Shown here: piece by piece, positions 42,773 through 50,572 of the stretch
Position numbering within the stretch: the stretch's first letter is position 1
Layout of the letters: every line of letters starts with the position of its first letter
Origin: Alphaproteobacteria bacterium
GTDB taxonomy: Bacteria > Pseudomonadota > Alphaproteobacteria > SMXQ01
Assembly: GCA_009380075.1 (NCBI GenBank)
Contig: WHSO01000002.1
Span: forward strand, 1-64,000
Reading direction: 5' to 3'
DNA: 64,000 bases
Notes under the pieces: generated by a model
The model's input: the letters and a program-made list of their open reading frames with translations, nothing else
Database searches by the model: none
Told to the model about the DNA's origin: nothing
Program-made: the position numbers and the translations under genes

Positions 42773-43221
42773 CTCCTGTCTTGACCCGCATCGCGATTCC
42801 CGCCCGCGTCCTCGCCGGGATCGCGGCCCGCGCCGCGGCGGCCTGGCCCGACGAATGCTGCGGGCTCCTCCTCGGCCGGCGCGACGGCGGCGCCTGTATC
42901 ATTGCCGAAGCCGTCGCTGCCGACAATGTCGCCGATGATCCGGCCCGCCGCTTCGAGGTCGACCCCCACGCCCTGCTCGCCACCCATCGGCGCGCCCGCG
43001 AATCGGGGGTGGAGCTCCTCGGCCCCTACCATTCCCATCCCGACGGCGCGGCGGTCCCCTCGGCGACGGACCGTGCCCGGGCCGAAGCCGCGGCGGCGGC
43101 GGGGGAGGCGTGGCTGATCGTCCCGGCGACCCGGGACGGGGCCGGCGCGGCGCGCGCCTTCATCTTCGACGGGAAGGCGTTCACCGAGGCCGCCCTCGTC
43201 GTCACGCCAGACGGGGCGTAA
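42769..43221 (+). CDS. M67/JAMM-family metallopeptidase
   Basis: PDECCGLLLGRRDGG...LLGPYHSHPDGAAVPSATDRARAEAAA; GTG start overlapping the upstream stop. Confidence 0.8.
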   Translation: MTPVLTRIAIPARVLAGIAARAAAAWPDECCGLLLGRRDGGACIIAEAVAADNVADDPARRFEVDPHALLATHRRARESGVELLGPYHSHPDGAAVPSATDRARAEAAAAAGEAWLIVPATRDGAGAARAFIFDGKAFTEAALVVTPDGA

Positions 43222-43266
43222 AAAAAGAGGGGCGGCTCAACCGACCGCCCCAGAACCTCGCCAATT

Positions 43267-43361
43267 CGTCATCGCCCGGCCCCAATCAAGTCGGGGATCT
43301 CCGGGCGATTCACCAGATGGATGCGTCGCAGGTGGATGCCCCGCCTCCGCGGGGCATGACG
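43267..43361. repeat. Dispersed palindromic repeat (REP-like)
   Basis: cgtcatcgcccggccccaatcaagtcggggatctccgggcgattca...ggtggatgccccgcctccgcggggcatgacg. Confidence 0.75.
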
Positions 43362-43386
43362 TTTCAGTGCTGAAACACCTCCCGCG

Positions 43387-44427
43387 CTACTTGATCGCGT
43401 CGGCGGCCTTCTTGATCAGCGCCGGCGGGGTCTTGTACACCGCGGCGACGATGGCATCGGCTTCCTCGCCCGACACCGGGCCGACGATGGTGCGCTTGGA
43501 CTTCTCGGCATCGGCCAGGAACGCCTTGTCCTTGAGCACCGCCATCATCGCCGTGCGCAGAGCCTTGAGCCGGTCGGCCGGCACCTGGCGCGACACCACG
43601 AAGGGGCGGAAGATGTCGTTGATCGCCAGCACCACGCCGAGCACCTTCTTCTGTTCGTCGGTCTTGGCGAGGTCGATGATGAACGGCGCGTCCACGCCCT
43701 CGGGCGCCAGCTTGGAGTTGCGGTGGGTGACGTTGATCAGCTTGCCCTTGATCCAGTTGCTCGGGATCGATTCGTAGGAGCCGCAATCGCCGTCGAGCTC
43801 GCCGCGCTCGATGGCGAGGCGCTGCTCGGCCGAGCCGGGATAGCCGATGATCTGCTTCACCTTGATGCCGAAGACGTTGCGGATCAGCGCGCCGTCGAGG
43901 TAGGAGCCCGAGGTCTTGGACGTGGCGCCCAGCGTGACCTGCGGGCGCTTGACCAGGTCGTCCCAGGTCTTGATGCCGGTCTTGTGCCACATGTAGCACA
44001 CCCGCATGTCCGACGAGATCGAGCCGAGGAAGGCGACGTCGGTGAAACGGATCTTGACCTTGTCCGGGTCGGTCAGCGACTTGAGCACGTTGCCGGCGTT
44101 GAAATGCACCATCACCGTGCCGTCGCCGGGCTGCGCCTTGAGCGACTGCACCGCCTTGAGGCCCGACGCGCCGGGCAGGTTGTTGACGACGAGGCTGGGC
44201 TTGCCGGGGATGTGGTTGCCGATATGGCGCGCGATCAGGCGGCCGTAGGCGTCGAAGCCGCCGCCCGGCGAGAAGCCGACGACGACCTTGACGGTCTTGC
44301 CCTTGTAGAAGCCGGCGACGTCGGCCCGGGCAGGCCCGGCCGGGAACGAGACGGCGAGCGCGGTGGCGGCGACGGCGAGGGCGGCGAGGCCGAGGGCCGG
44401 CGCGGCGGCGCGAAGGGGATGGGACAT
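43387..44427 (-). CDS. TctC-family substrate-binding protein, canonical length
   Basis: ADVAGFYKGKTVKVVVGFSPGGGFDAYGRLIARHIGNHIPGKPSLVVNNLPGASGL. Confidence 0.82.
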   Translation of the reverse strand: MSHPLRAAAPALGLAALAVAATALAVSFPAGPARADVAGFYKGKTVKVVVGFSPGGGFDAYGRLIARHIGNHIPGKPSLVVNNLPGASGLKAVQSLKAQPGDGTVMVHFNAGNVLKSLTDPDKVKIRFTDVAFLGSISSDMRVCYMWHKTGIKTWDDLVKRPQVTLGATSKTSGSYLDGALIRNVFGIKVKQIIGYPGSAEQRLAIERGELDGDCGSYESIPSNWIKGKLINVTHRNSKLAPEGVDAPFIIDLAKTDEQKKVLGVVLAINDIFRPFVVSRQVPADRLKALRTAMMAVLKDKAFLADAEKSKRTIVGPVSGEEADAIVAAVYKTPPALIKKAADAIK

Positions 44428-44723
44428 GGGTTCGGATCTCCTTGTGGTGAAGCCTTGGCGTTCAGGTTATTTCCTGGTGCGCTCCGCGGCGATGCGCGGC
44501 TCCCCTGTCGGATGTTCTTATCGTTATCCTGGTGGCGATGATAACAAGCCCGGCGCGGAGGACCAAGGACTGCCGTCGCCGCGCGGCCGAAAGGCCCGGA
44601 TTCCGGGCTCCGGCGCCGTCCCGGGCCGGGCCGGGCCGCCCGCCGCCGCGCCGCCCTTTGCCCTTGATCGCCGGGCGGCGAACCGCTAGATATCGCCTCC
44701 CGGCCCGCGCGCCGGACGCCACG

Positions 44724-44799
44724 GTCCCCTTCGTCTAGTGGCCTAGGACTTCGCCCTCTCACGGCGGCAACAGGGGTTCGAATCCCCTAGGGGACGCCA
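44724..44799 (+). tRNA. tRNA-Glu (anticodon CTC), CCA encoded
   Basis: gtccccttcgtctagtggcctaggacttcgccctctcacggcggcaacaggggttcgaatcccctaggggacgcca; loop CTCTCAC gives anticodon CTC. Confidence 0.93.
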
Positions 44800-44801
44800 A
44801 T
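44756..44801 (+). repeat. attL (46-bp direct repeat, tRNA-Glu 3' half)
   Basis: ctctcacggcggcaacaggggttcgaatcccctaggggacgccaat. Confidence 0.92.
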
Positions 44802-44880
44802 AAAATCAATGACTTGGCAATCTGTACGCCCGGCGTAGCTAACAGATATCAAATATCCCACCGCACGGAGGACCGTTCCC

Positions 44881-45348
44881 GTGGACACCAAAGCGAAACC
44901 CGAAAAGAAGCGGCGCTCGGGCATCCCAACCGGGAACGCGGGCGAGTATTTCGTCATGGGGGAGCTGCTGCGGCGCGGCTATGACGCCCAGCTGGCCGAC
45001 CGCAACACCAAGGGCTACGACCTGCTGGTCGGGCGCGCGGGCGACGGCCTTGATATGCGGCGCGTCCAGGTCAAGACCGTGCGCGCGCCGCCGTGGTACG
45101 TGCGCCGCGCTGACTTCACCGATCTGCCGGACCAGGTGACCGTCTACGTCATCATCGGTAAGGAGGACGCGAAGAAGCCTGTGCGGTACTTCATCGCGCG
45201 CAACGGCGACGTGGCCGAGCGGGTGACTGTCCCGGCGACCGGCAATTGGCCCGCGAACGGCTTCATGAGCCAGCGCGCCGTGATGGACTTCGCGGACAAC
45301 TGGGCGGCCTTGGATGCACCGGAACCCCGCCGCAAGCGCCGCGGATGA
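44881..45348 (+). CDS. PD-(D/E)XK nuclease-like hypothetical protein (element cargo)
   Basis: GNAGEYFVMGELLRRGYDAQLADRNTKGYDLLVGRAGDGLDMRRVQVKT: E...D...QVK pattern; good RBS upstream. Confidence 0.65.
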   Translation: MDTKAKPEKKRRSGIPTGNAGEYFVMGELLRRGYDAQLADRNTKGYDLLVGRAGDGLDMRRVQVKTVRAPPWYVRRADFTDLPDQVTVYVIIGKEDAKKPVRYFIARNGDVAERVTVPATGNWPANGFMSQRAVMDFADNWAALDAPEPRRKRRG

Positions 45349-45401
45349 AACCCCTCCTCGCCCTCCTGCTCATGGGCGCCGGCGCGGCCGACTCGTTGAC
45401 G

Positions 45402-45596
45402 ATGGCAAAATCCAAAAAGCCAAAGACGCGGAAAAGAGACGAAAAAAGCCAGTCCGAAAGGTTCGTCGAAAAGGCAAAGGAACTTGGCGCAGACGAAAGC
45501 GCCGAGGCGTTTGAGCGTGCCTTCAAAAAGGTTGTTCCGACGAGGCCTTATGGGAGCCCCTCCGCCAAACGGCGCATGAAGGCCCGTGATGCGTAA
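45402..45596 (+). CDS. Small Lys-rich hypothetical protein
   Basis: MAKSKKPKTRKRDEKSQSERFVEKAKELGADESAEAFERAFKKVVPTRPYGSPSAKRRMKARDA. Confidence 0.5.
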   Translation: MAKSKKPKTRKRDEKSQSERFVEKAKELGADESAEAFERAFKKVVPTRPYGSPSAKRRMKARDA

Positions 45597-46315
45597 AGAA
45601 TTTCCTCCGCGATCTCCGGATTGAAATCGCTAGTCAACAACATCAGCTTACCTTGAGTATGACTGATCTTGTTGCGCCAAGCGTTCTTTAGTCCTTCGAC
45701 GGTGCCCCGCACCTGCTCAAGAAACGCGAAGTTCTGTTGCTCGAATTGCGTCCGATCTTGGTGTTTTTTCTTAATCACTTTATCGAGCGCGCCAGCAACT
45801 GCCGTCCAACCTGATTTCGGGTCGACCACCTGCAAAAACTTTCCAAGCTCAATCAGGCCAACTTCGATCACCTGCACGCTATGAAACACCGCGGCGGCGT
45901 ATCGAGAAAAGGCAAAGCATTTTCGCGCTTCCTCAATGTCCACAACCGAGTCCGGGAAGCGGGCAATAATTTTCTCCCATCCCTCGCGCGGATTGTTGTA
46001 GTAATTTGCTTCTTGGCTGCTCACCGAGAAGAATCGGGGCCCGGACATTTCGTCAATCATCCGTTCCTGGATTTCGACGACCAGTTCTCTAAATTTCTCA
46101 TATGAACAATCGGATTTGGAAAGAAGATTCACAATTTTTTTTGCGCTAGCTCTCGATGCGTCCAAGCCAAGTTCAATACAGTCCTGCTCAATATCATTGA
46201 AGATCGACTGCGCTGTTGTCTTTAGTTCACCTTGCCACCGTCCACGATGGTTTGTAATTGTGGTTTCCATCATCCGTATTGCGGTGAGAAATAAGTGAGG
46301 GCGAAAAAGCTTCAT
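45548..46315 (-). CDS. HEPN-like hypothetical protein (element cargo)
   Basis: Helical protein with RYAAAVFHSVQVIEVGLIELGKFL and RNKISH (R-x4-H); start uncertain (46315 or 46273). Confidence 0.6.
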   Translation of the reverse strand: MKLFRPHLFLTAIRMMETTITNHRGRWQGELKTTAQSIFNDIEQDCIELGLDASRASAKKIVNLLSKSDCSYEKFRELVVEIQERMIDEMSGPRFFSVSSQEANYYNNPREGWEKIIARFPDSVVDIEEARKCFAFSRYAAAVFHSVQVIEVGLIELGKFLQVVDPKSGWTAVAGALDKVIKKKHQDRTQFEQQNFAFLEQVRGTVEGLKNAWRNKISHTQGKLMLLTSDFNPEIAEEILYASRAFMRRLAEGLP

Positions 46316-46487
46316 GATGTCCCACAGGCTCCATAGCCGGTGAGAACACAAAAGGCTGCGGGTATGTGCCGCGCTCCCGGCGGGGGTCATCATACACCCC
46401 CACTATCGGGGTGGGTACGGGAGATACAAAATGCGCCCCATGTCGTTTTCACGAACAGAAGCCGCCCGCGATGCCGGCCTGTCCGAC

Positions 46488-46928
46488 TCATAAAGCGCCC
46501 CATATGGCGGGCGATGCGACAAAGTATCCGATCACCAGCCGCTCGCGCGAATCGAAAAGATCATGGACGACGTCGTTGACAATCGCGGACGCATGTTGTC
46601 CGCCGCGCCTATGCGACTCAACGATGGCCACCACGCGCCTGCGGTCCGGGACGGGAGCGATGCCGAGAGGGATGCGCGGGGGCGCGGGTGCTCCCTGCCA
46701 GCGCCAGCCGAGGTCTTCCAGCATGGCGTACACGTGGTTGGCGGGACAGCCCTGCGTGGCGGTGAATACGCGGCAGTTGGCGCGGGCGAGTAGATGAGCG
46801 GCGACCGACGGGTAGGTGAACCCGAGTGCGCGCGCGATGGCGCGGGCCGCGCAGTCGCCGGTGCCGCGTGGCAAGTCGGGAGGCCTTCCCCCGTCGTCGT
46901 AGGCGTAACCGAGCATGGCGATCCTCAA
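46488..46928 (-). CDS. Hypothetical protein, cysteine-peptidase-like
   Basis: GTGDCAARAIARALGFTYPSV (GDC/RA motif) and QHASAIVNDVVHDLFDS (possible catalytic His). Confidence 0.55.
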   Translation of the reverse strand: MRIAMLGYAYDDGGRPPDLPRGTGDCAARAIARALGFTYPSVAAHLLARANCRVFTATQGCPANHVYAMLEDLGWRWQGAPAPPRIPLGIAPVPDRRRVVAIVESHRRGGQHASAIVNDVVHDLFDSRERLVIGYFVASPAIWGAL

Positions 46929-47229
46929 GGAGGGAGAAGGGAGCGGCGGGTGCGCGTCTGACGCGGTTAACGCCCCCGCCGCCCCCCGCGTCGACGGCGG
47001 CGGGGGAAGTTAGCCGCCGCCCCCACCGCCGCCTTGGCGACAACGTACTCTTACTTGCACGTCCCCGGCGGAGATTGACGACCGTGACGCGCTGCGGGTG
47101 TTGTCACGGAGACCGCCCGCTGCTCCGCCCGGCGCATCTCCACGGTGCCGGGCCCGCCCCGCGCCGCCCAGAGGAAGTAGCGCGGGCCACCGCCGGTGAT
47201 GCGTCATGGCGACACCACCGGCAAGATTG

Positions 47230-47730
47230 TCAGGCCGCCGACTGAAAGCGCTCGAACAGCGCCGGGTTTTCGCTTCTGGCGCGCCTGAGTGCGGTCACGC
47301 TATCGCACTTGTCGCGACGTTTGATCTCGCTGACCAGACTTTCGAATTCGCGTACGGCGGGCGGCTTGCGCGTTGCGTCCAGCGCTTCGGTCTCGGCCTT
47401 CCGAATCTGCCATTCGCCTTCATCATTGTACTCGTCGTGCAAATCCGGGTACTGGCGGGCCGCCTTGCTCATGACATCCGACTGCGGCATGTCGGGATGT
47501 TGAGTGGACAAGTACTTCATGGCATCTTCCAGGGTATCGAAACTGAGCGGCGCGTCGTCGCGCTGCGTGAGTATTTTGTGCATGTTGGGCTCCTGTCGTT
47601 CATCGGGGTCGAAGCGCTTCATGATGATCGCGCGGGCATGGATTTGAGCCGGGGAATCGCACGCGCTGATTTCCGAGATGGAGAACGCCCGCATAATGTT
47701 CTTGCGATGGGATCGTTTGCGCGCGACCAT
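47230..47730 (-). CDS. Phage-like protein resembling the C-terminal module of prohead protease/head-maturation proteins
   Basis: FSISEISACDSPAQIHARAIIMKR plus FESLVSEIKRRDKCDSVTALRRARSENPALFERFQ. Confidence 0.5.
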   Translation of the reverse strand: MVARKRSHRKNIMRAFSISEISACDSPAQIHARAIIMKRFDPDERQEPNMHKILTQRDDAPLSFDTLEDAMKYLSTQHPDMPQSDVMSKAARQYPDLHDEYNDEGEWQIRKAETEALDATRKPPAVREFESLVSEIKRRDKCDSVTALRRARSENPALFERFQSAA

Positions 47731-47734
47731 GGGG

Positions 47735-47917
47735 TTATCTCCTGCCGGGACGCCAGTCGTCTTTGCCGCCCCTCTCGATGGTGGCCAACTTCACGATTTT
47801 GACTTCGTCGAGATTGCGGGCGAGCGGGCCGCCGGGGACCATGTACGAACGCACCGGCGGTAGGCTCGTGCGGTTGTCGCGTCCGGGTGGGTTACGGGAT
47901 GATGTGCGGTCGGTCAT
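47735..47917 (-). CDS. Small hypothetical protein
   Basis: 60-aa ORF packed between neighbouring genes on the same strand. Confidence 0.4.
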   Translation of the reverse strand: MTDRTSSRNPPGRDNRTSLPPVRSYMVPGGPLARNLDEVKIVKLATIERGGKDDWRPGRR

Positions 47918-47921
47918 GGGG

Positions 47922-48470
47922 TCACCAATACGTGCCCGGATGTTGACGCAGGTTCATTTCTGCCTCGGCCAAGGTACGGGCACGTAATGCGTCCAGCCTC
48001 CATCTACGTGCTTCGCGGTACAAGCCCTCGGCGCGGAACTTCTCGCTTTGCGCCCATGCGCTTTCGCGCAACGCGATGGTTCGCGCGCGGCGGATCAATC
48101 TTTGGCGCACGTCAAGGGTGAGGGGATGCTCCAGGTCGTCGCGGGTGGTGCGCCTCAGATCGAACAGCGCGCGATATTCAAGTTCGAGCTCTTGGCTTTC
48201 GTAGTCATGCTCGCCCGGTCGGGTCCGGCCCAGCGTGGAGGCAATATCGGCAAGGCGCTGGTCTATGGCGCGCAATTCGGCTTTGACGGCCTGCTGGTCC
48301 TCGATCTTTACCTGCTTGAGCGATGGCGGCTTGGTCGCGGCGGGACCGGATGGACCGATGGCGACGATGCCGTTCGCTTCGCGCCACAGGGCGCGTTCGC
48401 GAAATGACGTGAATATCGGCGGGGCCGGTGGCGCACTCTTTGTCGTGCGTGTACTTATCGCGCGTATCAT
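47922..48470 (-). CDS. Hypothetical protein of integrative element
   Basis: ATGA overlap with upstream gene; MIRAISTRTTKSAPPAPPIFTSFRERALW... Confidence 0.55.
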   Translation of the reverse strand: MIRAISTRTTKSAPPAPPIFTSFRERALWREANGIVAIGPSGPAATKPPSLKQVKIEDQQAVKAELRAIDQRLADIASTLGRTRPGEHDYESQELELEYRALFDLRRTTRDDLEHPLTLDVRQRLIRRARTIALRESAWAQSEKFRAEGLYREARRWRLDALRARTLAEAEMNLRQHPGTYW

Positions 48471-49135
48471 CAGGCGTCCTCCTCGTCGTCGTCTGTTTCC
48501 CCGGAATCGATGAGCCATGGCGGCTTCGCGGGGATGAATGTCGGGTCGCCACCGAGGCGGCCATGTTCGTCAAACGCCGCGATTCCAGTCAGGGCGAACG
48601 GCTCGCGCTGCGCTGACGGCTGAGAGCGCGTCCTAGAGGCGGTATCGCGGCAGCCACCCCCCGGGGTAGCCCCAGCCCCAGAAACGCTCTGAGCATCCTC
48701 TCTCGGTCGATACCGAGGGATGGAGCGGCGGCGCTTGGGTGCGGTGTCGTCAACGTCTTCATCGGCGCGCAGGGTTCCCAGGCCATCGAGACCCCGGACC
48801 GGACCCGACGCCAGCGCCGCGCGTGCGGCGGTATCGGGATCATCACCATTCGCCACCGATTGCCTGAACTCCGCTAGTTGGTGGCCATCCATCAGTGTGA
48901 GCACGTAAGGCCAGCATGGGGCGGCGGGCTTGTGGGCTTCGCGCTCGGCGACTTCGCGGTGCACGCTGTCGAGCAACACATTCAAGTCGATGACCGCGCG
49001 CGGCCCTACGGCCGATAGGGCGCGGCGGACCTCATCGCGGTGGTTGGTATCGAGGGTGGCGAGCGCCTGCATCTGCTGGCCGACCGCATGCGCGTCAAGC
49101 TGCTTCAGGATTTGGGTGGCGCGCAGGGCAGCCAT
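48470..49135 (-). CDS. Hypothetical protein of integrative element
   Basis: Same-strand tightly packed ORF starting MAALRATQILKQLDAHAVGQQMQALATLD. Confidence 0.55.
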   Translation of the reverse strand: MAALRATQILKQLDAHAVGQQMQALATLDTNHRDEVRRALSAVGPRAVIDLNVLLDSVHREVAEREAHKPAAPCWPYVLTLMDGHQLAEFRQSVANGDDPDTAARAALASGPVRGLDGLGTLRADEDVDDTAPKRRRSIPRYRPREDAQSVSGAGATPGGGCRDTASRTRSQPSAQREPFALTGIAAFDEHGRLGGDPTFIPAKPPWLIDSGETDDDEEDA

Positions 49136-49137
49136 GA

Positions 49138-49569
49138 TTACGCAGCTTCCTCGGGAGCGGGAGCGGGAGCACGCTCACCGATCATCCAAAGCGGCGCGTC
49201 GTGGGGAAGGAGTTCGGGTGCGGGCTCGCCTTCGAGCAGACCGACGCGCTCTTGGCTGCGGCGAATTTCGCTCGCCAAGCGCAAAAGCAAGTCGGTGTCG
49301 ATAACTTCGCCGGCCGCCATCTTTGATTCCAGCCGCTCGCGTTCCATGCACATGGCCGCCAAGGCGCGGCACGTGTCAGCATGGCGTCCGCCGGTCTTGT
49401 CGAGGAAGGCCCGGAGCAAGTCCCGGAAGCGGCGCGCTGCGCGGGAGCGGCCGTCGGTACGGTCGAGGAATAGAGTCTTCCCGTTGGTGACGCGCGACCT
49501 GGCCTCTGGCTTGAAAGAAGCTGTCGCCGGGCTAGCAGCGGACGACTTTTCGTGCGATGTTTGCGTCAT
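49138..49569 (-). CDS. Phage/element-associated hypothetical protein
   Basis: KTLFLDRTDGRSRAARRFRDLLRAFLDKTGGRHADTCRALAAMCMERERLESKMAAGEVIDTDLLLRLASEIRR; start placed at MTQTSHEK. Confidence 0.6.
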   Translation of the reverse strand: MTQTSHEKSSAASPATASFKPEARSRVTNGKTLFLDRTDGRSRAARRFRDLLRAFLDKTGGRHADTCRALAAMCMERERLESKMAAGEVIDTDLLLRLASEIRRSQERVGLLEGEPAPELLPHDAPLWMIGERAPAPAPEEAA

Positions 49570-49803
49570 ATTTGCAATGATAAACCTACGCAACGGGGAA
49601 AGCGTTATTTTTGGGCGTTTTTCCGTGTTTGTCCGCACCCCGTTTACGCTGTTAGGGAGCGTAGCCGTGGGCGGCGCGCCGTCTTGTCGGGCTGGGTGCG
49701 GGGGGCGTTTTGGTGGTCTGGGTTTTTTGCGGCGGGAAGCAGGGACGTGTATCTGGGCGAGGGACGTTTCGGTAGTCTTTGACTTTTTATACACGAAGGG
49801 CGC

Positions 49804-50049
49804 TCACGCAGCTTCGGGCGGGCCATCGTCTTCTACTTTTTTGCCGGGTGGGCGGACGTCTGGCTGCGATTTCGATAACGCAGCAGCAGGAGCGTCCGTT
49901 TTCCGGTTCGTCGGTTTGGGCGGGGCATCTTCGCCGTCGCTTTCGCTTTCCAATCTTCGCGCGGCGCGGCGCCGCAGCTCCTCTCGCGAGATGAAGGGAC
50001 GGCTCAGGTCGGTATCGTTCGGGTACCTGTCCACTTTCTTTCCAGTCAT
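49804..50049 (-). CDS. Small hypothetical protein
   Basis: MTGKKVDRYPNDTDLSRPFISREELRRRAARRLES...; packed minus-strand operon. Confidence 0.5.
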   Translation of the reverse strand: MTGKKVDRYPNDTDLSRPFISREELRRRAARRLESESDGEDAPPKPTNRKTDAPAAALSKSQPDVRPPGKKVEDDGPPEAA

Positions 50050-50069
50050 CAGTTCACCTTCCGCATCAA

Positions 50070-50345
50070 CTACCCATCGGGGGCGGTGCTTGCCCTTCGC
50101 TTTATCTGGCGTCGCTTGGCGGTATTGTCGACGACGAGGCGCGGCCGAAGGCGCTCCTCTATCGAAGCGATACGCGAACGCAGGTCTGGATGTTTGTCGA
50201 GGAAGCGGTGCAGCCTACCGAGTTCCTCGCCGAGTTGCCGTCTCCGGGTCGCAACGGCAACCAGCCGGTCTACCAACTGCTGTTCGGGGCCCTTGTAACG
50301 GAAGCGGACGGTTACCTTTCGGTCGGGACGACGTCTTTCCATCAC
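50070..50345 (-). CDS. Small hypothetical protein
   Basis: MMERRRPDRKVTVRFRYKGPEQQLVDRLVAVATRRRQLGEELGRLHRFLDKHPDLRSRIASIEERLRP. Confidence 0.5.
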   Translation of the reverse strand: MMERRRPDRKVTVRFRYKGPEQQLVDRLVAVATRRRQLGEELGRLHRFLDKHPDLRSRIASIEERLRPRLVVDNTAKRRQIKRRASTAPDG

Positions 50346-50401
50346 TTTCCTCCTCTTCCTGTTCTCGCGAAGCGAAGCAATCGCGGCGGTTGCCGCGTAA
50401 C

Positions 50402-50437
50402 TCTCATAGAAGTTTCTCTCATACAGTTCTTCTCATA
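50402..50437. repeat. Three TCTCATA direct repeats
   Basis: ctctcatagaagtttctctcatacagttcttctcatacga; starts 50402, 50417, 50431. Confidence 0.6.
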
Positions 50438-50493
50438 CGACGCACCCGATTCGGTGTAAGTGCTGGCGCCGCAACAACTTGCGCAATTTCGGG

Positions 50494-50569
50494 CCACCCG
50501 TAAGGACGCCGTTCCGCCACCCGTAAGGACGCCGTTTCAGCCCCCGAAACCACCCGTAAGGACGCCGTT
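50494..50569. repeat. Three 20-bp iteron-like direct repeats ccacccgtaaggacgccgtt
   Basis: Identical copies at 50494-50513, 50517-50536, 50550-50569 (start spacing 23 and 33 nt). Confidence 0.8.
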
Positions 50570-50572
50570 TCC

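Noticed and set aside
49040-50503. 487-aa plus-strand ORF across the integrative element
   Set aside because: Opposite to a packed minus-strand operon with start/stop overlaps and spans the repeat region; Ser/Arg-rich shadow frame.
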